Positions 19,208 to 27,885 of a DNA stretch of 64,000 nucleotides are shown here, piece after piece. Positions within the stretch are counted from its first letter, which is position 1. Every line of letters begins with the position of its first letter. The stretch spans positions 1 through 64,000 of the forward strand of contig JANUBW010000010.1 of assembly GCA_024809215.1 (NCBI GenBank), read 5' to 3'. The DNA is from Niastella sp. OAS944 (GTDB lineage: Bacteria; Bacteroidota; Bacteroidia; Chitinophagales; Chitinophagaceae). The position numbers were made by a program, and so were the translations under genes. The notes below the pieces were generated by a model that searched no databases, was not told the DNA's origin, and saw only the letters and a program-made list of their open reading frames with translations.

Positions 19208-21235
19208 ATGAAACTATTTAGTTTAATACTCTTAATAACGTGCAGTTACTTTTCATTAACTGCCCAACAATTGAAACCCGGTGTTACAATAAACCAGGTT
19301 AATAAGTATTACGTAAGCAACAAACAACCACTTCGCCCGTCGGCCTTCATCAAACTTCCCGTTACCTGTTTCAAACCAAAAGGATATTTGTTGAAGTTCC
19401 TGCAACTGCAACGCGATGGGCTAATGGGTAACCTGGATAAGATCAGCGCCTGGCTGGCAAAAAATGATAATGCCTGGTTAACAAAAGATGGCAAAGGCAA
19501 ATGGGGTTGGGAAGAAGTACCATACTGGTTAAAAGGCTATGCGCATATAGGTTACCTGTTGCAGGACCAGGGTATGATCAGTGAAGCAAAATTCTGGATC
19601 GAAGCCGTACTCAATAACCAGCGGACCGATGGCGATTTCGGCCCCATTGTTTTACGCAACGGCAAACGCGATCTGTGGACCAACATGCCAATGTTGTGGT
19701 GTATACAATCGTATTATGAATATTCAAACGATCCGCGCGTACTCACTTTCATGGGCAACTATTTTAAATGGCAACATGCATTGCCCGATAGTATGTTCCT
19801 TGAAGATTATTGGGAAAACAGCCGTGGCGGCGATAATATGTACAGTGTATACTGGTTGTATAACCGCACCGGTGAACCCTGGTTGCTCGACTTTGCCACG
19901 AAAATTGACCGCAATACCGCTAACTGGCGACAAAAAGACAATTTACCCAACTGGCATAATGTGAACATTGTACAGAGTTACCGCGAGCCGGCTACATATT
20001 ATCAGCAAACCAACAATGCCGCTGACCTCGAAGCTACCTATAATGATTTTAAACTGGTGCGTGCTATCTATGGCCAGGTGCCCGGCGGTTTATTCGGTTC
20101 AGATGAAAATGCGCGTAAGGGATACGATGATCCGCGCCAGGCAGTGGAAACCTGTGGTATGGTTGAACAAATGACCAGCGATCAGTTCCTGTTGCAGATC
20201 ACCGGCGATCCTATGTGGGCCGACAATTGCGAAGACATTGCCTTTAATACTTTTCCGGCGGCGTTCATGCCCGATTATAGAAGTCTGCGTTATCTCACCG
20301 CGCCCAATATGGTGGTGAGCGATAGTAAGAACCATGCGCCCGGTATTGCCAACGAAGGACCGTTCCTGATGATGAACCCATTCAGCAGTCGTTGTTGTCA
20401 GCACAACCATGGAGCCGGCTGGCCTTATTTTGTTGATAACAGTTGGATGGCCACGCCCGATAATGGATTGGTAGCGCAGCTATATACTGCAGGCGATGTA
20501 ACAGCCAAAGCAGGCGATGGAACAGAAGTTACTTTACAAACCGAAACGCATTATCCATTTGAGGATGTAATAGATATTACCGTAAAAACGCCGCACGCAG
20601 TAAGCTTCCCGCTATATTTACGAATTCCTGCCTGGTGTACAAAAGCGTCGATAACCGTAAATGGTAAACCAATTGCGACTAAAACGACAGCAGGGACCTA
20701 TGTACAGCTGCCGGGCAATTGGAAGAACGGCGATAAAATAAAACTTACCTTGCCCATGCAATTGAAATTGCGTCAATGGGAAAAGAACAAAAACAGTGTA
20801 AGTGTTAATTATGGGCCGCTCACGTTTTCGTTACTAATAAAAGAAGATTACAAACGGCGCGATAGTAAAGAAACGGCTATCTGGGATTCACGCTGGCAGG
20901 AGAATGCCGATGTAACGGCCTGGCCATCGTATGAGATCTTTCCCGCATCGACATGGAATTATGGATTGCAGGTTGATGCCAACAATTTAACCAAATCATT
21001 TACCATAAAAAAGAAACCCTGGCCAAAGGGCGATGATCCGTTCACCAATGCCAACGCTCCCATTGAACTTATTGCCACCGGCAAACAGATTCCCAACTGG
21101 ACCATCGATCAGTTTGGTTTGTGTGGTGTGTTACCGCAAAGCCCGGTTGCGGTGGAAGGTGGGCCGGTTAAACTTACTTTAGTTCCTATGGGTGGAGCAC
21201 GATTACGAATAAGTGCTTTTCCAGTCGTTAAATGA
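19208..21235 (+). CDS. GH127 beta-L-arabinofuranosidase (DUF1680)
   Basis: Predicted beta-L-arabinofuranosidase of family GH127 (DUF1680), with a signal peptide. The unusual cysteine-based zinc catalytic site of the family is complete. Glu314 and Cys316 are in AVETCGM, and the adjacent Cys396-Cys397 are in SSRCCQHNHG. This matches the Glu-x-Cys and Cys-Cys pattern known in the characterised Bifidobacterium enzyme, including the roughly 80-residue spacing. The (alpha/alpha)6 barrel is followed by beta-sandwich domains (LYLRIPAWCTKASITVNG). Length (675) is normal. It would remove terminal beta-L-arabinofuranose from plant-type glycans. Family is firm; GH146-like specificity is an alternative. 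Confidence 0.92.
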   Translation: MKLFSLILLITCSYFSLTAQQLKPGVTINQVNKYYVSNKQPLRPSAFIKLPVTCFKPKGYLLKFLQLQRDGLMGNLDKISAWLAKNDNAWLTKDGKGKWGWEEVPYWLKGYAHIGYLLQDQGMISEAKFWIEAVLNNQRTDGDFGPIVLRNGKRDLWTNMPMLWCIQSYYEYSNDPRVLTFMGNYFKWQHALPDSMFLEDYWENSRGGDNMYSVYWLYNRTGEPWLLDFATKIDRNTANWRQKDNLPNWHNVNIVQSYREPATYYQQTNNAADLEATYNDFKLVRAIYGQVPGGLFGSDENARKGYDDPRQAVETCGMVEQMTSDQFLLQITGDPMWADNCEDIAFNTFPAAFMPDYRSLRYLTAPNMVVSDSKNHAPGIANEGPFLMMNPFSSRCCQHNHGAGWPYFVDNSWMATPDNGLVAQLYTAGDVTAKAGDGTEVTLQTETHYPFEDVIDITVKTPHAVSFPLYLRIPAWCTKASITVNGKPIATKTTAGTYVQLPGNWKNGDKIKLTLPMQLKLRQWEKNKNSVSVNYGPLTFSLLIKEDYKRRDSKETAIWDSRWQENADVTAWPSYEIFPASTWNYGLQVDANNLTKSFTIKKKPWPKGDDPFTNANAPIELIATGKQIPNWTIDQFGLCGVLPQSPVAVEGGPVKLTLVPMGGARLRISAFPVVK

Positions 21236-21323
21236 GAAATGAAAAATGAAGAATGAGAAATGAAGAAGTTAATACAAATACAAATGTCGAATATCGAATG
21301 CTGAACATAGAATGTCGAAGCGA
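21236..21323. repeat. Intergenic word repeat, shared copy 2
   Basis: 'gaaaaatgaagaatgagaaatg' words follow the GH127 stop, then AATACAAATACAAATGTCG. A copy of the 35-base stretch seen at 16295-16329 lies at 21289-21323. A different word, 'gaactaagaact', recurs at 21408-21437 and enters the GH29 3' end. Confidence 0.55.
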
Positions 21324-21341
21324 TAAACAGAAATAAACGTT

Positions 21342-21377
21342 AAGTCCGGATAAGTATCATCTTTCCGGACTTTTTTT
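21342..21377 (+). terminator. Rho-independent terminator of the SusCD operon
   Basis: AAGTCCGGA at 21342-21350 pairs perfectly with TCCGGACTT at 21364-21372. A run of T follows (T continues to 21377). It closes the rightward operon that ends with GH127. Confidence 0.85.
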
Positions 21378-21427
21378 ATTAAGCTATTAATAGCGAGTCA
21401 CAACAATAAAGAACTAAGAACTGAGAA

Positions 21428-23197
21428 CTAAGAACTGATTTTGAAGCAAACAGCGATCATCTTTTGTCCATCATTCGGATAAACTACACGTAATCCTTCA
21501 GGAAGTTGTTCCCATTCCAACTTCTTCTCACTTCCCAACAACGTAACAGCACTTATCTTGTTTTCAAGCGACTTTGCATTCAACCCCAACGACGAAATGT
21601 TTAACACTTCACCCGGTTTGGGCACGGTGAGGCAGAAGGCGTACACTTCACCATTCTTACCACGGGTAAAACGAAAGTCTTTTGTACTAAAGGTAAAGTC
21701 TGCATGACGTTTACCGAGTTTGCCACCAGGGAAGATCTTCATCTTTTCATCACCTTCACCAAACTTTTTCCAGGCATGACTGCCATAAATGCCTTCGCCG
21801 TTTATTTTCATCCAGGCGCCAAGGTCTTTTAACATGGCGGCGCTGCCACTATCCATAGCACCTTCGGGCGTAAGCGAAACGCACAGGGTGAGGTTGCCAT
21901 CGCGACTTACATGTTCAAGCAGGGCATGTATAATGGCGCCGGCATCGTAATAAAAACCGGGTTCGTAGAACCAGTCGCCCACAGCCATATCGGCCATCCA
22001 TAACTGATCGGTTTTAATATCTTTAGGATAACTGCCTTCAAAGGTTCTACCCGCACCACGATTGGTAGGCAGAAATTTAATGATGCTTACTTTATCGAAT
22101 GGTTTATTCTTACGGGTGAGCGCCTGGTTGTAGAAATGTGCTACTACGCGGGCGCCTGCATCGCATTTGAAACCACTGCCGCTTTTAGCGCCGCTGAACG
22201 GTTGTGTGCTGTTGCCATCGGTATAAATAAAATCGGGGTCGTAATTGTCAATCACATCTTCCATACGCATAGCCCATTGCGTGGCATACCATTTGGCATA
22301 GTTGAGGTTGTTGCCGAAGATACCTTTATAACCATGCGCAATGTGATAGATCTTAAAGGGTTTTCCGTTGCTGTCAATGGTATTATAATGAAGAGGGGTG
22401 GTATACAGTCGTTTGGGATCGAGGCCCTGCCACCATTTGCCTTTGCCATCGGCAAGGGTAAGATTGCCATCGTAAGGAACGCCGGGTTTGGGGCCGCCGG
22501 CGCTGTCGCTGCCAAAAGCGGTTTGATACCACCACCAGGTATATTCATGATGAAAGGCAACGCCAAAACCCATGTTGTGTTTTTTGAGTTCTGTTTTCCA
22601 GCGGGCTAAAAAATCAATCTTAGGCCCAACGTTAACAGAGTTCCAGGGCTGATACTTTGAGTTCCATAAGTCGTAATTGTCGTGGTGAACGCCTACCACC
22701 AGCGCATAGCGAAAGCCTGCATCATAGTATGCCTGCACCAGTTTGGCCGGGTCCCATTGAGAAGGGTTCCATTGGTGCAGCACATCTTTATAACCCACTT
22801 CACTCGGATGGCCAAACGCTGCCAGATGATTTTTATAAGCTTCCTGCCCCGGTTCATATAAACGGCGTGCATACCAGTCGCCACTTTTACCGGCAGCTTG
22901 CGGTCCCCAGTGAATAAAGATGCCGAATTTTGCATCGCGCCACCAGGCCGGTTCGCCGGGATAGTTTTTATCAATAGATTGCCAGGTAGGTTCAAACGGA
23001 CCTTTAGCCATGGGAAAATCCATTTTTACTTCGGGAAAACTATCTATGTTGGTAATAAAACCCAGGTGTTTGGTTTCTTTCACTGGCATGGGCGGTAACT
23101 GGTAGCCGGTGGTCTTTTTCTGAGCAGTACTGGCATTGCTTATTAACAATGCAAGAAGGGACGGCAACAATAATCCTTTTTTCACACTCATCTCCAT
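21428..23197 (-). CDS. GH29 alpha-L-fucosidase, secreted
   Basis: Alpha-L-fucosidase of family GH29 with a signal peptide. The TIM barrel shows the family blocks FGIFIHWGPQAAGKSGDWYA, FRYALVVGVHHDNYDLWNS and the nucleophile Asp327 in DPDFIYTDGNS. A C-terminal beta domain follows. ATG 23191 (two residues later) is an equally good start. The last few codons (Ile-Ser-Ser-stop) lie inside the 'gaactaagaact' repeat at 21408-21437, so the repeat has supplied or replaced the native C terminus. It is convergent with the SusCD operon. It would release alpha-L-fucose; acceptor linkage is unknown. Confidence 0.93.
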   Translation of the reverse strand: MEMSVKKGLLLPSLLALLISNASTAQKKTTGYQLPPMPVKETKHLGFITNIDSFPEVKMDFPMAKGPFEPTWQSIDKNYPGEPAWWRDAKFGIFIHWGPQAAGKSGDWYARRLYEPGQEAYKNHLAAFGHPSEVGYKDVLHQWNPSQWDPAKLVQAYYDAGFRYALVVGVHHDNYDLWNSKYQPWNSVNVGPKIDFLARWKTELKKHNMGFGVAFHHEYTWWWYQTAFGSDSAGGPKPGVPYDGNLTLADGKGKWWQGLDPKRLYTTPLHYNTIDSNGKPFKIYHIAHGYKGIFGNNLNYAKWYATQWAMRMEDVIDNYDPDFIYTDGNSTQPFSGAKSGSGFKCDAGARVVAHFYNQALTRKNKPFDKVSIIKFLPTNRGAGRTFEGSYPKDIKTDQLWMADMAVGDWFYEPGFYYDAGAIIHALLEHVSRDGNLTLCVSLTPEGAMDSGSAAMLKDLGAWMKINGEGIYGSHAWKKFGEGDEKMKIFPGGKLGKRHADFTFSTKDFRFTRGKNGEVYAFCLTVPKPGEVLNISSLGLNAKSLENKISAVTLLGSEKKLEWEQLPEGLRVVYPNDGQKMIAVCFKISS

Positions 23198-23250
23198 GGC
23201 GCTTTAATCGTTATTTGATGGTTGGAAATTACGGCCTATGTAGAGTGGGG

Positions 23251-23270
23251 TTGTCCTGTACTGTCCTGTA
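23251..23270. repeat. 10-bp tandem repeat upstream of GH29
   Basis: TTGTCCTGTA and CTGTCCTGTA stand head to tail, one helical turn apart, about 55-75 bases upstream of the GH29 start. It could be a regulator site; there is no direct proof. Confidence 0.35.
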
Positions 23271-23280
23271 ATTTTTCTGC

Positions 23281-24072
23281 TTATGAAATTCTGATAGTGG
23301 TTGTTTCTGTTGTAGAACTTTCGTATTCTACTGGGAAGGTAACAAATTGAAGATTTAAATTGATTATATTGTTATAAGGGATCACCATGGCCTCTCCTTC
23401 TATAGGAAATGCGTTGCCTGCTTCCTCACTCAGGTAATTACCCTTATCATTAGTGGCCATTTTTTTAAATTCCCGTTTAGAGGTTTTCGATAGATAAATG
23501 CGATCCAGTTTTTCTCCTTCACATACGAAATCAATTAGAAAGCCTGAATAGATCATCGTGCCAGAGTTGGTGTTGACCAGTGCATCTACAAATACTACAT
23601 CGAATGGAGCAGGAGTTTCACCGTTCGCAAATTCATCTACTTTATAACCATTAAATAAATACCACCAATAATTATATAAACGCAAAAGCTCAGCATATGC
23701 ATGCCAGCCCAAATTCTTTACCAGCAATCGTATTGTTCTTCCTAAAAAAATAGCAATGAGGACCATTACCGCATTGTATAAAACAAATTGCTGAAATAAA
23801 TGCCTGAAGATTGTGTTATTAGTAAGTGTTCCAAATGATTTAAGATCTCCGCCAATGAGCAGGGCAATCAGGTCGAACCTTATCTCTTTTTCTACAAATA
23901 AAAAGGCGAAAGCGTGAAGCAGGGTTGAAATAACTGCAGATAGCATTAAACCTTCAAGTAACCCAATCTTAGGACCGGATTTAGGGAATTTACCTAACGT
24001 AAAAGCAAGGTAAAAAGCAATTGGCGGTAATAAAAGTAGAAAGATAATTACCGCACTTAAAGCGATATTCAT
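23281..24072 (-). CDS. Membrane protein of unknown function
   Basis: Not recognised. The first 45 residues hold a strong transmembrane helix (VIIFLLLLPPIAFYLAFTLG). Two or three more hydrophobic segments lie at about 42-60 and 95-118. A soluble C-terminal half of mixed beta character follows (FDVVFVDALVNTNSGTMIYSGFLIDFVCEGEKLDRIYL). That half resembles soluble domains of Bacteroidota inner-membrane hypotheticals rather than an enzyme; no catalytic motif is visible. Its start overlaps the stop of the small upstream gene by 4 bases (ATGA), so the two form one operon. It is not obviously linked to glycan use. Confidence 0.65.
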   Translation of the reverse strand: MNIALSAVIIFLLLLPPIAFYLAFTLGKFPKSGPKIGLLEGLMLSAVISTLLHAFAFLFVEKEIRFDLIALLIGGDLKSFGTLTNNTIFRHLFQQFVLYNAVMVLIAIFLGRTIRLLVKNLGWHAYAELLRLYNYWWYLFNGYKVDEFANGETPAPFDVVFVDALVNTNSGTMIYSGFLIDFVCEGEKLDRIYLSKTSKREFKKMATNDKGNYLSEEAGNAFPIEGEAMVIPYNNIINLNLQFVTFPVEYESSTTETTTIRIS

Positions 24073-24272
24073 CTTTTACTCATTGCGGCTATTTCCTTTT
24101 CGGTAAGTGCAGATGCCGTTTTGATCAAATATTTCTTACCCTCAACTTCTACCCAGACACCAACTGTCGCAGCTTCATGTGCTCTTTCTGACAATGCTCT
24201 TGCAATAGCAGAGGAGACCGCCTTGTTTCGAAGAATTTCTCTTCCCCTTTTTGAAATGTTCACATTAGTCAT
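24069..24272 (-). CDS. Small hypothetical protein, partner of membrane protein
   Basis: A 67-residue soluble protein from ATG 24272 (ATG 24299 in frame would add nine residues, MNNILYFYY, which look untranslated). It is rich in Ala, Glu and Lys. It has an N-terminal helix (KRGREILRNKAVSSAIARALSERA), a short strand pair (GVWVEVEGKKYLIKT) and a C-terminal helix. No family is recognised. The 4-base overlap with the membrane-protein gene suggests coupled translation and a shared role. Confidence 0.6.
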   Translation of the reverse strand: MTNVNISKRGREILRNKAVSSAIARALSERAHEAATVGVWVEVEGKKYLIKTASALTEKEIAAMSKR

Positions 24273-24464
24273 GTAATAAAAGTACAATATATTATTCAAT
24301 TTTCATCTCCATTTCACTTGATTATCATCAATTTAAATCAGTTGCGCTAGTTTGCTGTCCGCATATGAGGAGTATAGGCTACCTCTTTCATTATCAGTGT
24401 TTTTTACTGCCAAAAAAACTCAATAAAAAGCAAATGCCGGCTACCAGGCATAGCGATACAATAT

Positions 24465-24472
24465 TATATTTG
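24465..24472 (+). promoter_or_regulatory. Candidate -7 box, TATATTTG
   Basis: TATATTTG fits the Bacteroidota sigma-ABfr -7 consensus TAnnTTTG and lies 20 bases before the PL6 start codon. No good TTTG -33 element is seen at the expected distance. Confidence 0.4.
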
Positions 24473-24491
24473 TGCAAATGCAATATTCACT

Positions 24492-25907
24492 ATGAGAGAC
24501 ATACGCCCCTGGCAAACATTTCTTTTTGTATTCTTCCTTACTTTACTGGCCACACCCACCTTCGCCAAAACCATCGTCGTAAAATTTATTGGCGGTTTTC
24601 AAAAAGCGGTAAATGAAGCTGAAGCCGGCGACACCGTGCTGGTAACAAACGGACAGTATACCACCGGCACCGATATTTTGGTAACTAAAGCCGGAACGGC
24701 CGATAAGCCTATTGTTATTATGGCGCAAACGGCCGGGCAGGTTGAGTTGACCGGACTGGGTGGTATCAGTCTCGCCACTGGCGCCAAATACGTCATCGTA
24801 ACCGGATTTAAGTTTACATGTTCTTCCTCACGCAATCGCTCAACTGCCGGAACCAGCTTTTGCCGCTGGACGCGCAATATTTTCGAAAACGAAGGCGCAG
24901 GGGAGGACCTTACCATTGCCGGCAGCGATCATGAAATAGATCATAATACGTTCCAGAATAAAAAAGCCATGGGCCGTTACCTCGCCATTAGGGGCGAAGG
25001 CAAACAGATTGCCGAGCGCCTGCATATACACCACAACTATTTTTATAATTTCGAATTTCAGGGTGGCGCAAACGGCGCTGAAGCATTCCAGTTTGGACTG
25101 AGCGGTTTCAGCATGTCGAAAAGCAACAGCATTGTTGAATACAATTTGTTTGAAGAATGCCATGGTGAGAACGAACTGATCTCTGTAAAGGCATCGGGCA
25201 TTACGTTGCGGTATAATACCATTCGCAATTGCAAGGCGCAGTTCACACTGCGGCATGGTAACTTCTGCGAAGTGTATGGCAACTATTTTCACAATACACC
25301 AGGGCTGCGCATCTTTGGAGACGATCACCTGGTATACAGCAATTATTTTGAAGTATGTGCCATGGGCATCAATATTGGTAATGGCGATGGCGAAGTAGCA
25401 GATGGTGCAGATCTGAAATGTCACGACCGGCCCGACCGCGTGCTCATCGCATTCAATACACTCAGCAATTGTAAAAGTAATATCGCAATGACACCACGCG
25501 ATAAAGGAATGGGTGCAACGAATATTACCATTGCCCACAATATTGTTAAGGGTGGTGGTCCTGCAGCTGTTATTAGCGGACCGTACCCCGGCGCTGTATG
25601 GGCTGGCAATTTCATCTTCAATACCGAAAGCAAAGGCGATATGCCCGATGCGACATTTGCGACAACCGATCCCAAGCTAGGCCGCGATGCCAGTCAGGCC
25701 ATCCATTTATTGAAGGGCAGTCCGGCCATCGATGCGGTACCTGCGCCAAAAGGAAAGAAGGCGGTTGATCCGTTTGCAATAATAAAAGTAGACATGGATG
25801 GACAGCCGAGAACGGCGCCCTACGATGCAGGAGCCGATGAGGTAAGCGCTGCACCTGCTACAGCCAGGTTGCTGAATCCTGTAGATGTTGGGGTAGAAAG
25901 CAAGTAG
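24492..25907 (+). CDS. PL6 polysaccharide lyase (alginate/chondroitinase B type)
   Basis: Secreted parallel beta-helix lyase of family PL6, which cleaves uronate-containing polysaccharides such as alginate or dermatan-type glycans by beta-elimination. A signal peptide (FVFFLTLLATPTFA) precedes the helix. The catalytic pair is visible: Lys233 in ELISVKASG and Arg254 in FTLRHGN. The 21-residue spacing is the same as in characterised PL6 enzymes (Lys250/Arg271 of chondroitinase B). Length (471) fits a single-domain PL6. It has its own promoter-like box and terminator, so it is probably a separate transcription unit. Substrate cannot be told. Confidence 0.9.
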   Translation: MRDIRPWQTFLFVFFLTLLATPTFAKTIVVKFIGGFQKAVNEAEAGDTVLVTNGQYTTGTDILVTKAGTADKPIVIMAQTAGQVELTGLGGISLATGAKYVIVTGFKFTCSSSRNRSTAGTSFCRWTRNIFENEGAGEDLTIAGSDHEIDHNTFQNKKAMGRYLAIRGEGKQIAERLHIHHNYFYNFEFQGGANGAEAFQFGLSGFSMSKSNSIVEYNLFEECHGENELISVKASGITLRYNTIRNCKAQFTLRHGNFCEVYGNYFHNTPGLRIFGDDHLVYSNYFEVCAMGINIGNGDGEVADGADLKCHDRPDRVLIAFNTLSNCKSNIAMTPRDKGMGATNITIAHNIVKGGGPAAVISGPYPGAVWAGNFIFNTESKGDMPDATFATTDPKLGRDASQAIHLLKGSPAIDAVPAPKGKKAVDPFAIIKVDMDGQPRTAPYDAGADEVSAAPATARLLNPVDVGVESK

Positions 25908-25933
25908 TAATTGAAAAATTAGATAGTAGACCC

Positions 25934-25957
25934 AAGCCCCGCAAGGGCTTTTTTATT
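25934..25957 (+). terminator. Terminator after PL6
   Basis: AAGCCC at 25934-25939 pairs with GGGCTT at 25945-25950 around a CGCAA loop, followed by TTTTATTTTA. Confidence 0.8.
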
Positions 25958-25974
25958 TTATATAGAAAATAGCA

Positions 25975-26226
25975 TTAGTCGTCGAAAGCATTTTCAAGGG
26001 CCTGTTTTTTCTGCCGATCGATCTTTTTCTGCATGCGGTAGGCGGCTCTAAAGAACAGCAATGCAATTACCAGCCATAATTGTTGTGTAATTAAATTGTT
26101 ATTGGCATTCTGAATATCTGATGGTGTAACCCTTTTTACTACAGTAAATATCATATAGATGCCGCCTATATAGAAAAACATGGCCAGTGCTCCCAGTATG
26201 ATATAGAGATGCTTACGGGTTTTCAT
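25975..26226 (-). CDS. Small two-helix membrane protein, copy 1
   Basis: An 83-residue protein with two transmembrane helices (ILGALAMFFYIGGIYMIF and LWLVIALLFFRAAYRM) and a basic C-terminal tail, QKKIDRQKKQALENAFDD. It is paralogous to the next gene upstream: both start MK-R-K-Y, have the same layout and end in QKKI-R---AL-NAF-D. Function is unknown. The pair probably forms one transcription unit read right to left. Confidence 0.6.
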   Translation of the reverse strand: MKTRKHLYIILGALAMFFYIGGIYMIFTVVKRVTPSDIQNANNNLITQQLWLVIALLFFRAAYRMQKKIDRQKKQALENAFDD

Positions 26227-26295
26227 TTGTATGAGGCTTTTGAAAAAGATGGCTGTATTTTATTGTAAGTAACGAAAAAAACAGGAATATAGCTG

Positions 26296-26556
26296 TTAAT
26301 CGTTAAAAGCATTCACCAGGGCCTCACGGTTTTTGCGGTTGATCTTCTTTTGAACGCGGTAAACGCCAATAAAGAAAAGCAGGCCTATTAATAACAACAC
26401 CTGGAAGCCGATAAACCAGGCTATTTTATCATTGATGGTTAACTTTTTGCTTGAAGCTACCCTGGTTACGTCGTCAAGGTCTGAAAGGGTTACAATAATA
26501 TCAAGTGAGATGCATAATAAAGCTAATACGAGATATATGTTCTTGCGAATTTTCAT
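26296..26556 (-). CDS. Small two-helix membrane protein, copy 2
   Basis: An 86-residue paralogue of the protein encoded at 25975-26226. Its transmembrane helices are NIYLVLALLCISLDIIVTL and WFIGFQVLLLIGLLFFIGVY, with tail QKKINRKNREALVNAFND. The two copies have diverged in the helices but keep the termini, so the tail is probably the working part. No known family is recognised. Confidence 0.6.
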   Translation of the reverse strand: MKIRKNIYLVLALLCISLDIIVTLSDLDDVTRVASSKKLTINDKIAWFIGFQVLLLIGLLFFIGVYRVQKKINRKNREALVNAFND

Positions 26557-26594
26557 TAAAGGCGTTTAGGGTTTCGGATGTAAGAAACGAAAAA

Positions 26595-26987
26595 TTAATG
26601 ATGCCTGCCTTTATAATCTTCGCGGGTGCGCACATCTTCATATACCTGGTCGCTGATAAAGTATTGATGTACCTGCCATACTTTCAGTTTGGCATAGCGG
26701 GCAAATTCCTTTATAGTTACGAAGGGAAAATCTGTTTTGTAAGATTGCTGTTTTATTGTTTGTATAACTTCACGCGCCTCTGGTGTGCTGAGGTGGAGAA
26801 TGTCTTTTATTTCTTCAAGCGTGATATCGAGGCGGGGACGGAATGGTTTTCTTCTATAGAAATGTTTTGTGGCATCAGGGACCTGCCATGGACGCGCCTT
26901 GCGCGGCGGAGGTTTTATTCCCCATGCCTTTTTGTATTCGGCGAGGTTCTCAGGTGTCCGTTGTCTTCTTTCTGTTCTGCGACTCAT
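26595..26987 (-). CDS. Hypothetical protein with HTH-like helical module
   Basis: Starts best at ATG 26987 (MSRRTERRQR); ATG 27026 in frame adds 13 residues. The N-terminal 40 residues are strongly basic. The C-terminal half is a helical module: LDITLEEIKDILHLS, AREVIQTIKQ, then FVTIKEFARYAKLKVWQVHQYF. The same two-part pattern occurs twice in the protein at 29184-29918. It resembles a winged or tandem helix-turn-helix of the kind used in Bacteroidota excisionase-like proteins, but I cannot name the family. A DNA-binding role is inferred. Confidence 0.55.
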   Translation of the reverse strand: MSRRTERRQRTPENLAEYKKAWGIKPPPRKARPWQVPDATKHFYRRKPFRPRLDITLEEIKDILHLSTPEAREVIQTIKQQSYKTDFPFVTIKEFARYAKLKVWQVHQYFISDQVYEDVRTREDYKGRHH

Positions 26988-27094
26988 GGCCATTAGGTTT
27001 AAAATGGTTACTAATGCACCAGTCAATTTACGATTTAATTTGGGGATGAGAATATTTTTTGATTAAAGTCATATCATTGGTCTTTTAATAAAGA

Positions 27095-27122
27095 AACGAG
27101 GCTGCCCTGGTGCAGCCTCGTT
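27095..27122 (-). terminator. Terminator of DUF6266-like gene
   Basis: AACGAGGCTGC (27095-27105) and GCAGCCTCGTT (27112-27122) are a perfect 11-bp dyad. On the minus strand the stem is followed by TTCTTTATT, so it serves the leftward gene ending at 27168. Confidence 0.8.
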
Positions 27123-27167
27123 GTATATAACTTTCGGCAGCAATTTACCATTCACCAATCAACTATT

Positions 27168-27848
27168 TCAAAGATCTTTTTGTTTAGCGGTTGAGCGTAA
27201 TCGATACTTGCCGATTATCAGCTTTCCCGTATAAATGCTATCTGCCACCTGTTTACCATCGGCAGTTATAAAGCTCAGCCAAGTGTGTACGGCTCGTCCG
27301 CGGAACTCAGCAACGGGAAGCTGTGCTTTGCGGGCGGTACGTGGCGGCCCCATAGTGGTAAAGATGCATTTGTTCAGGGCTTCGCAATATGCCACCAGAA
27401 CGGCTTTGTCTGTGGCATAGTCTTTTGGTATAAGGTCGTTTTCCCATTTAAACAAAATCGTATCACCTACCGGCTTTGCCGCAGCCCTGTCCGTATTGAA
27501 CCGGTTGCCACTTGCCACCAGTATTTTGCTGTAATTGATCACCATGTTTGGTGGATTTCCTGAGATCCAATTCAGCACATGCCGCATGGCGCATTTGTGG
27601 AATGACATTTTTTCGCACGTAAACCTGTAGGTGATATAAAGCAAAGGGTTGAGCGCTTTTACAAACGCAACTGCTTTCAACAGCTTTTCCTTTTGCATCA
27701 GCGGCTTTTCTTTCGGCATTGTTGTTTTACCGGTAATAGTCACCAGGGTATAAGAAGCATTGCCTATCATGCGTTTTTTTACAGAACGGGCTGAACGGAT
27801 CCTTTGATTCTTTTGGCCGGCTGTGCGGCCGTTGTTTTTGATTGTCAT
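27168..27848 (-). CDS. DUF6266-like protein, copy 1
   Basis: A 226-residue protein resembling the Bacteroidota DUF6266 group (unknown function, no signal peptide). The same core occurs in the next upstream gene: KAVLVAYCEALNKCIFTTMG here and KALLVVYCEAMDQCLFTLKG there, then RAVHTWLSFITADGKQ and EVHTWLAFISADGKQ. The N terminus is basic (NNGRTAGQKNQRIRSARSVKKR) and differs from copy 2. It lies leftward behind copy 2, separated by a 165-base gap that holds a 13-bp inverted repeat. Such proteins often occur in multiple copies in one genome; the role is not known. Confidence 0.65.
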   Translation of the reverse strand: MTIKNNGRTAGQKNQRIRSARSVKKRMIGNASYTLVTITGKTTMPKEKPLMQKEKLLKAVAFVKALNPLLYITYRFTCEKMSFHKCAMRHVLNWISGNPPNMVINYSKILVASGNRFNTDRAAAKPVGDTILFKWENDLIPKDYATDKAVLVAYCEALNKCIFTTMGPPRTARKAQLPVAEFRGRAVHTWLSFITADGKQVADSIYTGKLIIGKYRLRSTAKQKDL

Positions 27849-27885
27849 GATTGAACGATTTTAAAGAATGAATAATTGGGTTAAA

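Noticed and set aside
21300-23200. Long plus-strand ORFs over the GH29 gene.
   Set aside because: They lie antisense to a clear fucosidase with conserved catalytic blocks.
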